Origin: Stieleria magnilauensis
GTDB taxonomy: Bacteria; Planctomycetota; Planctomycetia; Pirellulales; Pirellulaceae
NCBI GenBank assembly: GCA_007753675.1
Contig: CP036432.1
Span: 1,524,394 to 1,588,393, forward strand
Direction of reading: 5' to 3'
DNA length: 64,000 nucleotides
Shown here piece by piece: positions 1-9,276 of the stretch. The position numbers and the translations under genes were made by a program. Every line of letters begins with the position of its first letter. The first letter of the stretch is position 1. The notes below the pieces were generated by a model, which saw only the letters and a list, made by a program, of their open reading frames with translations, searched no databases and was not told where the DNA came from.

Positions 1-57
1 TTTGACCCTTTGCAGGAGTTGCAGAGTTTGATGGAACCCGATGCGCACTTCCGCTGA
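1..57 (+). CDS. possible 3' end of a gene entering from the left edge
   Basis: Frame 1 is open from the first base of the window to a TGA at 55-57 and encodes a plausible C-terminus, FDPLQELQSLMEPDAHFR. If real, the gene would be convergent with the HEAT-repeat gene on the other strand. Only 18 codons are visible, so this may be chance; no function can be assigned. Confidence 0.35.
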   Translation, partial: FDPLQELQSLMEPDAHFR

Positions 58-142
58 AGCCCAGAGGACTCGCGCAGCGCACGCCAGTGGCGTCACGCCC
101 GATCAAACCGAGGTTGATACCGATAGCGGAACGGCGGGCCGG

Positions 143-169
143 ACCGGAGGGCTTGCGCCCTGCCGCTAC
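143..169. repeat. fragment of the GGAGGGC/GCCCT interspersed repeat
   Basis: The stretch carries the core CCGGAGGGCTTGCGCCCT followed by GCCGCTA. The same core occurs at 47690-47755 (both orientations) and at 58873-58898. The core is itself nearly palindromic (GGGC...GCCC). It sits between the left-edge gene end and the stop of the HEAT gene, a typical place for such elements. Confidence 0.6.
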
Positions 170-192
170 TACGTTGATGGGCCGCGTCCGTT

Positions 193-2073
193 TCAGGACC
201 CCGACATCAGCCGGCTGACGTCGACACCTTTCTTACGCAACTGTTGTGCGATTTCCTCTGCCGCGGTCGTCGCGTCGGCCTTGATGGCCGGGATCGCTTT
301 GGCATCGAGGGCCAATTTCAGCCCCGCGACGCTCGGATGCAATTTCAAGACGTCCAACACAAGCTTTTGTTCATCGATCCGGCTCGCAACCTCCAACGCC
401 TGTTTGCACATCTCGGCACGGTCGCGCTCCGGCATCGAAAACTTCCTTGCCAGTCCGATGTAGCCACGCAGCGCACGAACCTGATACTTCTCCGCCGGCG
501 CGGTCGTGGACAGGTCTAACAAGACCGGTGCGGCGTCCAAGTTGTTCCACTTGCCCAACAGACGGCTGGCGGTGTCTTGCAATTCTGGATCAGAACTCTT
601 GGCCGACGTGGCGAGCGTCTGCAATGCGGTCGTGCCACCGACATCGCTGAGTATTTCAAGCAAGACCGTTTTCGTGGTTGCCGGTGCGCGACTGATTGCC
701 GAAGCGAGTTCCGCCGCACAGGCTTCACGATCGGGCATGCGGACGCTTGCCGATTTCAGAGCTTGGCGGGCAATCGCTGCATCTTCCGCACGTTTCGGAG
801 CAACCACTTGCTCGATCAACAAAGAAACTTTCTCCAGGCGGACGGTTTCCCCCAGTGCGATCAGGGCCGCGCCGCGGACAGCGGAATCTGAATGATCGAG
901 CGCGCGGACCAGATCGGGAACCGCATCGATGCGTCGGCTGCCGACCAGATCGATCAGCAGCGGATAGCTGTCTCCCGTTGCGTCGGGCAGCATCGCAACA
1001 ATTTTCGCGTCGACGCCTTCACCAGGTAGTTCGGCCAGCGTGTCCTTGGCCGCTTGGGCAAGCTCTGCGTCTTGGTCCAATGCAATCGTCAACAACGGCG
1101 AAAGAACAGAAACGTCCCCCACGCGTTTGAGCGCATCGATCGCCGACTCTCGGACTTGTTTGTCACCGGTTTGTGCGGCCTGCAATACAGCATCCAGCAC
1201 GACCGTTTCGGATCGATCTGCCATCGCCTGGACGATCAACGCGGCCCGCTGCGGTGTCGCTCGTGTCAACTCCTCCGCCAGGGCTTGGTCCACTTCGCCG
1301 CCGGGAAACTCCCGCGCCGTGCCCAGCGCAAGCTGAAATAGTTTTTTGTCGTCGGACCGAAACGTCTCCATCAACAACGCGATCCCGTCTTCGTTACGGG
1401 ACAAGATGGCACCACGGGTGGCTTCGACGATCCGTTGCATCGGCAGTTCGGCCTTGCGGATCTCGTCATAGATCTCCGTCGCCGCACCCGACTTGTCGTC
1501 ACCGTGCAGCCGTTCGGCACACAGCAAGTAGCCTTCAGCGACAGCATTACGGACATCGCCGGATGCGGTTTGCAGGGCTTGCTGAAGCAATTGGGTTGCG
1601 GCGTCATTGCCGATCCGCCCTAATGCCACGGCCGCGGCCGAAGCGACTTCGGGATCGGTGTCCTGTAGACGTGCGCCCAATATCTCGACCGCACCGGCGT
1701 CCTGACGGACACCGATCGAGTTGATCGTGCCGACAAGGAGTCTGCCGTCGAGCGTCTGAGTGGCCAACCGCAAGGCTTCGTCAGCATCATCGCCCGGAAT
1801 CACCTCCAACGCGATACGGGACCACGAGGACAATTGTGGATCGGAAAGCAGCTTGGCCAATTCAGGAACCGCGGCGTTTGATCCATGGATTGCCAGCTTT
1901 TTGCAGACAATCGCCTTTTCGCCGCCCGGTGCATCGGAGCGGAGGACGGCGAGCAATTCGGCTTCCGTTTCGGCGGCTGAGATCGGAACGGCCGCGACGG
2001 ACAGGATGGCAAGCGTCGCGATGGACGCAACGAACAACGTCAAGCTGCGAAGGTAAGGTCGAGTCGTATGCAT
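193..2073 (-). CDS. secreted HEAT-repeat protein
   Basis: A 626-residue protein with an N-terminal signal peptide (basic start, hydrophobic residues 11-30, probable cleavage after the Ala-Ala near 34). The rest is almost entirely alpha-helical with repeated pairs of helices rich in Ala and Leu, for example the segment with VASAAAVALGRIGND near 140-160 and SAVRGAALIALGE near 395-410; these are classic HEAT/PBS-lyase-like repeats. Such repeats are binding scaffolds and no catalytic motif is visible. It lies 74 bases downstream of the Tat-exported oxidoreductase on the same strand, so the two probably form an operon and may share the periplasm. Exact role unknown. Confidence 0.85.
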   Translation of the reverse strand: MHTTRPYLRSLTLFVASIATLAILSVAAVPISAAETEAELLAVLRSDAPGGEKAIVCKKLAIHGSNAAVPELAKLLSDPQLSSWSRIALEVIPGDDADEALRLATQTLDGRLLVGTINSIGVRQDAGAVEILGARLQDTDPEVASAAAVALGRIGNDAATQLLQQALQTASGDVRNAVAEGYLLCAERLHGDDKSGAATEIYDEIRKAELPMQRIVEATRGAILSRNEDGIALLMETFRSDDKKLFQLALGTAREFPGGEVDQALAEELTRATPQRAALIVQAMADRSETVVLDAVLQAAQTGDKQVRESAIDALKRVGDVSVLSPLLTIALDQDAELAQAAKDTLAELPGEGVDAKIVAMLPDATGDSYPLLIDLVGSRRIDAVPDLVRALDHSDSAVRGAALIALGETVRLEKVSLLIEQVVAPKRAEDAAIARQALKSASVRMPDREACAAELASAISRAPATTKTVLLEILSDVGGTTALQTLATSAKSSDPELQDTASRLLGKWNNLDAAPVLLDLSTTAPAEKYQVRALRGYIGLARKFSMPERDRAEMCKQALEVASRIDEQKLVLDVLKLHPSVAGLKLALDAKAIPAIKADATTAAEEIAQQLRKKGVDVSRLMSGS

Positions 2074-2147
2074 GGGAGGGTGCTTGGAGCGATGGGGATG
2101 AGTGTGAACGAAACAATCACAGGCCGTCAGCCTGGTTCACGAGGGCA

Positions 2148-3458
2148 CTACAGCCGCCACGGTTCGCGAAGCGCCTCGGAGCGCATTCGATTGGCTTGCT
2201 CGTCGTTGATGAATTCGTGCGTGGCGTTGTCGTAATTGACTTGGCGATCCAAATACAGCGCGATGTTTGCTGCGTGACACGCGATGTGCGCGTTGCAGGC
2301 CGCATCGGCGTTCCCCTTGGGCTGCCGCCGCGTCTTGACACAATCCAGGAAATCGCGGACGTGGAACGTCGCCGGGTAGCCGCCGATTTCGGCGACCTCT
2401 CGACCGGCAAGCAATTCTGGAGAACTCAACACCATCTTTCCACTGTCACCGGCTTCGACCCAGCCCGTTTCGCCTTCGAAGCGTACCGGGCAAGACCCCA
2501 GCGGGATCCAGCCTTTTTCGCGAAAGATCAACTCGGTGCCGTTCTCGTAGCGGGCTACCAACTCACCGTCTTTCGGCGGGTCGTATTGAACAGGTGGTGG
2601 GCAATCATCGACGGCCCACTGACAGAGGTCGACACAGTGTGATCCCCATTCCAACACGCCCCCGCCGGAGAAGGCACCGACGAAGCCGCCGCCTTTTTCA
2701 AAATTAAAACCGTCCAACAACTTTTTGTTGAAGGGGCGCCAGGCGGCCGGCCCCAGGTACATGTCCCAGTCGACGACTTCCGGATCGGGTTCCGGCTCCG
2801 GTCCCAACCAGCCACTCATCAAAGCATTCATTCCCATCGGGTGGGCGTAGACTTTGGTCAGTTTGCCGAGCTTGCCGGTACGCGCCAACTCACAGGCGAA
2901 TGCGAAGTGTGGCAGATTGCGGCGTTGCGTTCCGGCTTGGAACACGCGTCCGGTGCGGCGCATCGTTTCGGCCAGGATCAAACTCTGCGCGATGTTCTTC
3001 GTCACGGGCTTTTCGCAATACATGTCCTTGCCCGCTTTGGCAGCCGTCATCGCCGCGGTCGAATGCCAGTTCGGTCCGGTGGCGATCAACACCGCATCGA
3101 TGTCGCTGCGGTCGAGCAGATCACGAAAGTCACGATAGGTCTCGCACTTCTGATTCCCGTAGTGGTCATCGACGATCTTTTTGACTTCGCCACGACGTTT
3201 CTGTTTGACGTCACAGACCGCGACAAACTGCACGTCTTTCTGCGGCAGAAAACAACTCAGATCGTAGCCTCCCCGACGGCCGATCCCGATTCCGCCCACG
3301 ACAACGCGTTCGCTGGGCGGGACCGCCCCGTCCAACCCCAGCGCTGAACTGGGGATGATCGTCGGTGCCGCGATTGCAGCGCCGGCCGTCGCCGCGGCAG
3401 TCTTCAAGAAACCTCGGCGAGGCGTTTGGGTGGGAGACTTCACTTGCTTATTCGACAT
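2148..3458 (-). CDS. Gfo/Idh/MocA family oxidoreductase, Tat-exported
   Basis: A 436-residue NAD(P)-dependent dehydrogenase of the Gfo/Idh/MocA superfamily. A twin-arginine signal is visible (RRGFLK at 14-19, then an Ala-rich hydrophobic stretch to about 40). The Rossmann glycine motif GGIGIGRRG is at 55-63 and the family signature EKP at 149-151; the C-terminal half carries the usual GSHCVD catalytic-region motif. Tat export means the enzyme folds with its nucleotide in the cytoplasm and acts outside the inner membrane. Planctomycetes carry many paralogues, usually linked to sugar or inositol catabolism; the substrate here cannot be told. The HEAT-repeat gene follows 74 bases downstream. Confidence 0.92.
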   Translation of the reverse strand: MSNKQVKSPTQTPRRGFLKTAAATAGAAIAAPTIIPSSALGLDGAVPPSERVVVGGIGIGRRGGYDLSCFLPQKDVQFVAVCDVKQKRRGEVKKIVDDHYGNQKCETYRDFRDLLDRSDIDAVLIATGPNWHSTAAMTAAKAGKDMYCEKPVTKNIAQSLILAETMRRTGRVFQAGTQRRNLPHFAFACELARTGKLGKLTKVYAHPMGMNALMSGWLGPEPEPDPEVVDWDMYLGPAAWRPFNKKLLDGFNFEKGGGFVGAFSGGGVLEWGSHCVDLCQWAVDDCPPPVQYDPPKDGELVARYENGTELIFREKGWIPLGSCPVRFEGETGWVEAGDSGKMVLSSPELLAGREVAEIGGYPATFHVRDFLDCVKTRRQPKGNADAACNAHIACHAANIALYLDRQVNYDNATHEFINDEQANRMRSEALREPWRL

Positions 3459-3775
3459 GACCTACCTTCCTGATCGTGTGGATCGTTCAACCGCAGGGAC
3501 CGCTGATCGCTGGGAGATTGCATTTCCCATGCCGTCAGCATAGCCGTGTCGCGACGGCCATTCCACAGATGGACCAGAATTGTGGTTGCAAACGGATCGC
3601 TTTTCCGAACCGCTTCATCAGCAGTGCGAAAGTCGCACGCATGGCGCGCTCAATCACGCACGTCGTCGCATTTGTGATCACGGGCGTCACGCTAATTGGC
3701 GACACGATAAAGGAGCGGGGAAAGTCGATCGTTGCACTACTCGACTGCCGCAACGTCTGTCGTCCTGAACCACCG
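3459..3775. other. 317-base intergenic region
   Basis: Lies upstream of the oxidoreductase and downstream of lnt, both on the minus strand, so it should hold the oxidoreductase promoter. I see no convincing ORF, RNA structure or repeat in it. Confidence 0.5.
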
Positions 3776-5218
3776 TTAGCGATACGGAACATCAGCCACC
3801 AGCACCGCCTCGACGCCGCAGGGCAGTTGTTTCACGATTCGTCCGTTCGGATCGATGACGCAGGTGATGCCAGTGGACGAACAGCGGAGAAACCACGTTC
3901 GATTTTCGACGGCGCGTAGGCGTGCTAGTCGCAGATGCTGCTGCAGGGTGGTTGGGCTGGTGAAGGCCGACGCGTTGATCAAGCCGATCAACACGTCCGC
4001 ACCCGATCGAACATTCGCCGACGCGATCGCCGGGTCGGTGTCTTCATAGCAGACGGTCACGCCGATCTTGACTCCCGTAGACAGCTGCAACGGAGCATAA
4101 TCTACGCCCGGAATCAAATCGGTGTCGACGGCCAGCCACTCGCGAAACCAAGGAACCAAACGTTCCAACGGGACATACTCGCCGATCGGCATCAAGGTCC
4201 GTTTGGACGTGCGACCGACGATCTGTTTCTCGGAATTGATCAGGAAGGCACAGTTTCGATAAGGCCCGCGATCACGCCCCCCTTCATCGTACGTTTTTCC
4301 TCCGGCCAATAAATGCGAGCGATTGTTGGAGTAGGGATCGAGCGCGGGGTTGGGGGCTTCGGAAAGCTCCGTCGTTCGTTGTTCATCGCGAAAGTCTTGC
4401 AGCGAAGAGTGATAGATCCCGAGCGCCGACTCGGGCCAAACGAACAGATCAACCGGACCTTCAACGGAATCGGACAATTCACGCAGACGCTCGATGGCTC
4501 CCACCACGGTCGGATCCACCTGCACGATCGCGACTCGCAGTCGAGCGCCGGTGGTTTGCATCGCCGCGATCCGATGCTCGCGAACCACGCCCCAAATCAA
4601 ACACGCGGCCACCATACCGCTTGCCGCGGCCAACGACCTCCAGCGAGGCGCTGCCGATGCGGCCATTCGGTCGGGCCAAATCAAAACCGATCCGTAAACA
4701 ACCGTGACGTTGAACAGCATCACCAAGGCGGCGACGGCCGAGGTCCCAGCCACCTCGGCCAGCTGGATGACCGGAGGATAGTCCAAATAGGTGTGCGCGA
4801 TCGACCAGGCAAACACCTTCGGCCAAAACCGCTCCGCCAGAATCCAGATCGGAACGAGCAGAAAGATCCAGTTTGGTCCGCGCCGCCAGAGTGTCGACGC
4901 GGCGACTCCGAATCCATAGAACGGCAGCGCCTCCCAAACGAGAAACAGCAGGAAACCGACGATCGAACCGAACACGCCCAGATGGGTCGTTTCGTAGATC
5001 GTTCGTCCGGCCCAGTGAAAGGCGATCAACAAATGGATCAAGCCGCTGAGCCCGGTGACACGGCCGGCTGCCTTGCGATGTCGCACGATCGCCATCCGAA
5101 TCAAGATCACCCAGCCGAGCGAATTGAGTGGACCGGCCAGCGGGACCAGCCAGGCGACTGCCATCAGCAACGCCGACAGCAGGATCAGAAAGGGGGAGGA
5201 AACGAGCGAGCTGGACAT
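3776..5218 (-). CDS. lnt: apolipoprotein N-acyltransferase
   Basis: Transfers the third acyl chain to the N-terminal Cys of lipoproteins in the inner membrane. The 480-residue protein has about six hydrophobic segments in the N-terminal 220 residues followed by a nitrilase-like domain. The catalytic triad is visible: Glu263 in VWPES, Lys339 in GRTSKR and Cys390 in VTVCYED. Length fits the family (about 500). The frame stays open upstream to a TTG at 5296; the ATG at 5218 is preferred because it sits just before the first membrane segment, though no clear Shine-Dalgarno is present. It follows the small secreted gene by 78 bases and may be co-transcribed with it. Confidence 0.93.
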   Translation of the reverse strand: MSSSLVSSPFLILLSALLMAVAWLVPLAGPLNSLGWVILIRMAIVRHRKAAGRVTGLSGLIHLLIAFHWAGRTIYETTHLGVFGSIVGFLLFLVWEALPFYGFGVAASTLWRRGPNWIFLLVPIWILAERFWPKVFAWSIAHTYLDYPPVIQLAEVAGTSAVAALVMLFNVTVVYGSVLIWPDRMAASAAPRWRSLAAASGMVAACLIWGVVREHRIAAMQTTGARLRVAIVQVDPTVVGAIERLRELSDSVEGPVDLFVWPESALGIYHSSLQDFRDEQRTTELSEAPNPALDPYSNNRSHLLAGGKTYDEGGRDRGPYRNCAFLINSEKQIVGRTSKRTLMPIGEYVPLERLVPWFREWLAVDTDLIPGVDYAPLQLSTGVKIGVTVCYEDTDPAIASANVRSGADVLIGLINASAFTSPTTLQQHLRLARLRAVENRTWFLRCSSTGITCVIDPNGRIVKQLPCGVEAVLVADVPYR

Positions 5219-5296
5219 GGAATGCAGCGAAAAACGGGGCTTGCGGGACGGTTTTTTATTCCATCCCGCCAGCCCCACGACGCTTGGGTTGTGCAA

Positions 5297-5662
5297 CTAG
5301 AGGTTGATCTGCGTCCGTTTGCCTTTGGCGACAGACACCGTCGTGACGGTGAATGCGGAAACGTTCACAGACGTCGTTCCCGGAGCAACCAGTGTCGTCG
5401 CGACCGTGTGCGAACCCGTTCTCAGGTTCTTGAACTCCGTCGATTCGCCGGGGTTGAGAATCTTGCCACCCCGGGCCGTAAACTCGCGCGCGGTGGTCGC
5501 CGCCTGGAGCGAGGCGCTGGGGTCGACCGCGACCAGACCGATTCGAGTCGATGAGGTATTCGTAAACCGAATGGAACCGTTCGACTTGCTACTGCCGCCT
5601 GCTTCCGCGACCGAACCGAGTGCAGCGACCAGTGCCATCGTCAAAACAACATGCTTAAACAT
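5297..5662 (-). CDS. small secreted beta-rich protein of unknown function
   Basis: A 121-residue protein with a clear signal peptide (MFKHVVLTMALVAALGS, cleavage near VAEA/GG at 20-21). The mature part is rich in Ser, Thr, Val and Gly with alternating hydrophobic residues, suggesting a single beta-sandwich domain of about 100 residues. The ATG at 5662 is chosen because the signal peptide begins there; the frame remains open about 87 bases further upstream. It lies between a DUF1559 pilin-like gene (92 bases upstream) and lnt (78 bases downstream), all on the minus strand. I do not recognise the family. Confidence 0.75.
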   Translation of the reverse strand: MFKHVVLTMALVAALGSVAEAGGSSKSNGSIRFTNTSSTRIGLVAVDPSASLQAATTAREFTARGGKILNPGESTEFKNLRTGSHTVATTLVAPGTTSVNVSAFTVTTVSVAKGKRTQINL

Positions 5663-5754
5663 TGGGGGAATTTCTCTCTGAATGAAAAAGTTGAACTGTC
5701 TCGGACACACGAAAAACGCAATGGGATGTCTTTCAAGATCTCCTTGCAAGTGAG

Positions 5755-6594
5755 TTAATCAATCGCCGGTATCACTTCACGACCGTTACGAGAACACAAT
5801 GCACCGATCAGTGACGTGTCCATCGACTCCGTCAAAAAGTGCACCGAACCGTCGGCAAAGACGACTTGCGCCCCGGCAGGATGACGGCTGAAGATTTCGC
5901 CACTGGCGTCGACATTGATGCCACCGTTGTCATGAGATATCGCGTTGCGGCCGTCAGCCCAAAGACCGTGTTCAGCAGGCATGCGATCGACAACTTCTGC
6001 GATCAGCATCGTTTGGCTGGTCCCATCGACGATCTCAGTTAGCCGTATCGGCGACCGTCGCTGGGGCGAGGACCCGATCAACACGCCGTTGTTGATATCC
6101 AGTCCAGTCAGGGAACGCCCGCTGGCAAGTGCGCTTCCCATCACGCCCGCATAATCCGTGTCCCCAGGGAAATCCCAGACGGACGAGGGACAGCGCAAAA
6201 CCGGCAACACGGTCTCGGACAATTGCTGATTTCGAGCCGGATCATTCCATGCTTTTTTCCGGTCCCACTGTACAGCCAGTTCGGACCGTTCCAGTTGACC
6301 AAGCACCGCGGAGGCCCACGATTGGTTTCTGCCTTCGCCGCGATCGTTTCCAAACGGCAGGCTGCCGGAAAGGTCATGGAACAGTTGCAACGCCAACGCT
6401 TGCTGGCGCAGATGATTCGAACACGTGACACGCCGTGACTGTTCACGCGCCGCTTGCACTCCAGATGACAGCAATGCCACCAGGATGCCCATGACGGCGA
6501 TGACCACGACCAGTTCGATCAACGTAAATGCACGGCGTGAGCGAATCGTTGACGGTTGTCCTTGCAGCGTGCCGATCCGGTGCATGCGTCGCAT
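5755..6594 (-). CDS. DUF1559 prepilin-type protein
   Basis: A 279-residue protein with a type IV prepilin N-terminus (RRAFTLIELVVVIAVMG at about 20-36) followed by the conserved segment with REQSRRVTCSNHLRQQALAL typical of DUF1559. The C-terminus has the H-X9-DG motif (HPAGAQVVFADG). These proteins are expanded in planctomycetes and are thought to be processed by a prepilin peptidase and assembled or displayed at the cell surface; individual roles are unknown. ATG codons at 6594 and 6585 are both possible; no Shine-Dalgarno is seen, the upstream region instead being a pyrimidine-rich tract on the coding strand. Shorter than the 411-residue copy at 27.8-29.0 kb. Confidence 0.92.
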   Translation of the reverse strand: MRRMHRIGTLQGQPSTIRSRRAFTLIELVVVIAVMGILVALLSSGVQAAREQSRRVTCSNHLRQQALALQLFHDLSGSLPFGNDRGEGRNQSWASAVLGQLERSELAVQWDRKKAWNDPARNQQLSETVLPVLRCPSSVWDFPGDTDYAGVMGSALASGRSLTGLDINNGVLIGSSPQRRSPIRLTEIVDGTSQTMLIAEVVDRMPAEHGLWADGRNAISHDNGGINVDASGEIFSRHPAGAQVVFADGSVHFLTESMDTSLIGALCSRNGREVIPAID

Positions 6595-6899
6595 CGCAGA
6601 TTAAAGGGAGGGAGGGAGGAAGGGAGATCAACCGCCCAAATCCGACCGACGATTCTATAACACCGTTCGCCTGACCGGATCGGGATCTTGTTTCGTGCGA
6701 TGATCATATCGATCGCGTTGAGATCTCCAAGACGCAGAATAGGAACGGTAGAGGAACGGTTTACCGCCGGTCGGATTTCCAATAACGTGGCACGGCGCCC
6801 CTTGTGGCGGAACACGGCCCCCGCGATAATTCGACGTTGGGCTGCCTACCATGCGTCACTCACGACCGTTTCTGGCCCACCTTCAAGAAGGCGTCCGCG
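6595..6899. promoter_or_regulatory. divergent intergenic region with a G-tract cluster
   Basis: Divergent spacer between a DUF1559 gene and an HTH-NTF2 regulator. Positions 6606-6624 hold four runs of three or more G on the plus strand (GGGAGGGAGGGAGGAAGGG), a pattern able to form a G-quadruplex, starting 12 bases from the DUF1559 start codon. On that gene's transcript the tract reads as pyrimidines. The rest shows no further structure I can support. Confidence 0.45.
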
Positions 6900-7637
6900 A
6901 TGACATTGTTGGATCATACTTCTTACCGCATCCGTGCCAACCGACTACGAACACTGCGTGCCGAAGTCGGTTTGAGCCAAACGGCACTCGCCGCAGTGGC
7001 CGGCTACTCCTCACGCTTGATTCGCAAAGCGGAATCCGTCGGACGATTGTCCGGTGCAGCGATCGAGGACATCGTCCAAGCACTTCGGGAACGGGGAGCC
7101 GACGTCCAAACCGGCGACCTGTTGTTTGATGAACTGCTCACCTGCAAACGGTTCATGGAATCCTTCGAAAAACATGCCGCTGCAGTGCTTCATCATTGCA
7201 CTGAGTTGCTCGCCGATAACTTTACGTTTCGATCGGCGGGGAACTTCTGCCATCCGCTGTTCGTCGCAGAAACGGGCAAGGAAGGATTTCAAGTCTGGCT
7301 GGATCGCTTCTTCGGCCTCTTTACCCGAGACCCAGGACATCCATTGTCACCACGGTATTTGGTGGCCGATCACGGGGTCACCGCCAGATTCGACGAGATC
7401 CTCATCCGGTGCGGTCAAACCAGCCCTCGCATTTGGGTGAATTTCCACTTCGAAATCCGCGGCGGATTGATCCATCGACTTGAGAACCAATACGACACGC
7501 AGGCGATGATCGATTTCTTGAATGACGATTTCCTGAAAGACAGTGCAACGCAATTGCGTCAACCCTTGCGGCACATCGTGCATGAATCAATCATTCGGGT
7601 CGACCAAATTCTTCCAGTCCGGATAGATGGGGCGTGA
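6900..7637 (+). CDS. HTH regulator fused to an NTF2/SnoaL-like domain
   Basis: A 245-residue protein. Residues about 13-65 form an XRE-type helix-turn-helix (RLRTLRAEVGLSQTALAAVAGYSSRLIRKAE). Residues about 80-220 look like an NTF2/SnoaL-like alpha+beta barrel (the pattern ending WVNFHFEIRGGLIHRLENQYD is typical of the terminal strands), which probably binds a small ligand. The ATG at 6900 is chosen because an AAGAAGG Shine-Dalgarno lies 8 bases upstream; the frame opens further upstream to 6804. Its last 51 bases overlap the convergent sulfatase gene. Likely a ligand-responsive transcription factor; the target is not visible. Confidence 0.75.
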   Translation: MTLLDHTSYRIRANRLRTLRAEVGLSQTALAAVAGYSSRLIRKAESVGRLSGAAIEDIVQALRERGADVQTGDLLFDELLTCKRFMESFEKHAAAVLHHCTELLADNFTFRSAGNFCHPLFVAETGKEGFQVWLDRFFGLFTRDPGHPLSPRYLVADHGVTARFDEILIRCGQTSPRIWVNFHFEIRGGLIHRLENQYDTQAMIDFLNDDFLKDSATQLRQPLRHIVHESIIRVDQILPVRIDGA

Positions 7638-9026
7638 TTCGGTGTCCCGGCTGCCGCGGCCGACCGGCGCCGGTGGGCATTGCTCGATCACACCGACGAG
7701 CTGCTGCCGAACCTGTCCTACCCGCGGCGCCAAGTTGCTCTGGCCAAGGTCCTTCGATTCGGTTAAGTCGACGGGGACGTTGTAGAAACGCCCGTCACGG
7801 TACAGTTTAAAATCCTGGGTGCGAACGAACTGCCCCGGCGTCTTATTCCAATACGGTTGGTAGTGACACAGCACCCACTGCCGCGGATTGCCTTTGTCGC
7901 CTTGAAGCTGCGGCAAGAAACTGCGTCCATCGATCGGATCTTCGCGGCCGAGATCGATTCCGGCTGCGGCGGCCAGGGTCGGATAGAGGTCGGTGAACTC
8001 GATCAGATCATCGAGCACCAACCCCGGCGGTGTCGTTCCCTTCCACGAGGCGACCATCGGAACATGGGTCCCCATGTCGGTCATCCCGCCCTTGCCACCC
8101 TTGATGATTTGACCGTTCCATCGTGAACTGATCGAGGTGTTGGTTCCGTTGTCGGCGGTGAAGAGGATGATCGTGTTTTCAAGCTGGTTGAGTGCGCGGA
8201 CCTGATCGACGATTCGACCGACAATCTTGTCCATGTACTCGACCATGGCGACAAAGTTTTCCTTTCGTGCCGCTTTGTCTTTGGGCGGTTTGTTGGCAGC
8301 TTGGGTTCGCGGGTCATCACCGATCGTATCGGGTGTTTTGACGAACGGGTCATGCACCAGCATCATCGGGTAGTAGACAAAAAATGGATCCCGCTGGTTC
8401 TCACGCATGAAGTCGCAGATGAAATCACACAGCAAATCCGGTCCATACTTTCCCAAGTTCTCGTCAACGCTTTGCATCCGGCCGTTGCGTTCCAGCGGAG
8501 GACTCCAGAAGCGTTCGCCTCCGCCCTGATTGATTTGCTTTCCCGTGGTGACCTGCCACAGATACGACTCGTCAAAGCCTGCTTTTTGGGGGCGGGTCGG
8601 ATCGTCATGACCCGGAAGTTTGTTGTACAAACCGTTGAGTTGCCATTTCCCCGCGATCGCTGTCTTGTAGCCGGCGGACTTCATCAAGTGCCCCAACGTC
8701 TTTTCGTTCGGGTCCAGATAGCCGAAGTGCGTGTAGTTGCGAAAGTTGTATTTGCCCGTCATCAGCTTGACGCGACTGGGCGTACAAATCGGTGTGGAGT
8801 AACAATGAGTAAAACGGACTCCATCGGCGGCCAGGGCATCGATGTGCGGTGTAGAATAATCTTCGGCTCCATAGCAGCTGAACGCTTCCCAACTGACGTC
8901 ATCGGCCATGATCAAGATCACGTTCGGCTTTTCGCCGACTCGACGGGCCGATGCTTCATCCGCCACACTGGCGTTGGAGAGGCCCATCAAGGCCAGAATG
9001 CCCAGGGCGGAAACAATTGATTTCAT
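7587..9026 (-). CDS. secreted sulfatase (arylsulfatase A family)
   Basis: Hydrolyses sulfate esters, in planctomycetes usually on algal polysaccharides. The 479-residue protein has a signal peptide (MKSIVSALGILALMGLSNAS) and the sulfatase start NVILIMADD with metal-binding Asp42 and Asp43. The site for formylglycine maturation is C-T-P-S-R with Cys81, in the strict C-x-P-S-R form used by anaerobic and FGE-type maturases. The late metal-site motif FTADNG is present. The ATG at 9026 is used because the signal peptide starts there; 9056 is an alternative. The 3' end overlaps the convergent HTH-NTF2 gene by 51 bases. No maturase gene lies in this window. Confidence 0.95.
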   Translation of the reverse strand: MKSIVSALGILALMGLSNASVADEASARRVGEKPNVILIMADDVSWEAFSCYGAEDYSTPHIDALAADGVRFTHCYSTPICTPSRVKLMTGKYNFRNYTHFGYLDPNEKTLGHLMKSAGYKTAIAGKWQLNGLYNKLPGHDDPTRPQKAGFDESYLWQVTTGKQINQGGGERFWSPPLERNGRMQSVDENLGKYGPDLLCDFICDFMRENQRDPFFVYYPMMLVHDPFVKTPDTIGDDPRTQAANKPPKDKAARKENFVAMVEYMDKIVGRIVDQVRALNQLENTIILFTADNGTNTSISSRWNGQIIKGGKGGMTDMGTHVPMVASWKGTTPPGLVLDDLIEFTDLYPTLAAAAGIDLGREDPIDGRSFLPQLQGDKGNPRQWVLCHYQPYWNKTPGQFVRTQDFKLYRDGRFYNVPVDLTESKDLGQSNLAPRVGQVRQQLVGVIEQCPPAPVGRGSRDTESRPIYPDWKNLVDPND

Positions 9027-9276
9027 GGCAGGTCTTTGATCGATTCGGGGATTCACGAGACGCAGACGGTACGCCTACCAACTTAACTGCCGCGGAGGGC
9101 CGAGTCACGTCAACGACGAGGCAGTGGGAAATCTTGACACAAACGGTGCAAAGATCGACGTGGAAAGCACGCGGTGCCATCGGTTCACCGCAGCGTCGCT
9201 GTGGCCGGGGCGCGCCCGGTTTCTTGAGCCTTGATGCCTACAGAGCGTGCAGATCGTCGACGTTGAAGGACTTGCC

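Noticed and set aside
4313-5554. 413-codon open frame on the plus strand opposite lnt
   Set aside because: It is Arg/Gln/His-rich without any family-like sequence and lies wholly antisense to lnt and its neighbour, which have clear motifs. High GC makes long antisense frames common.
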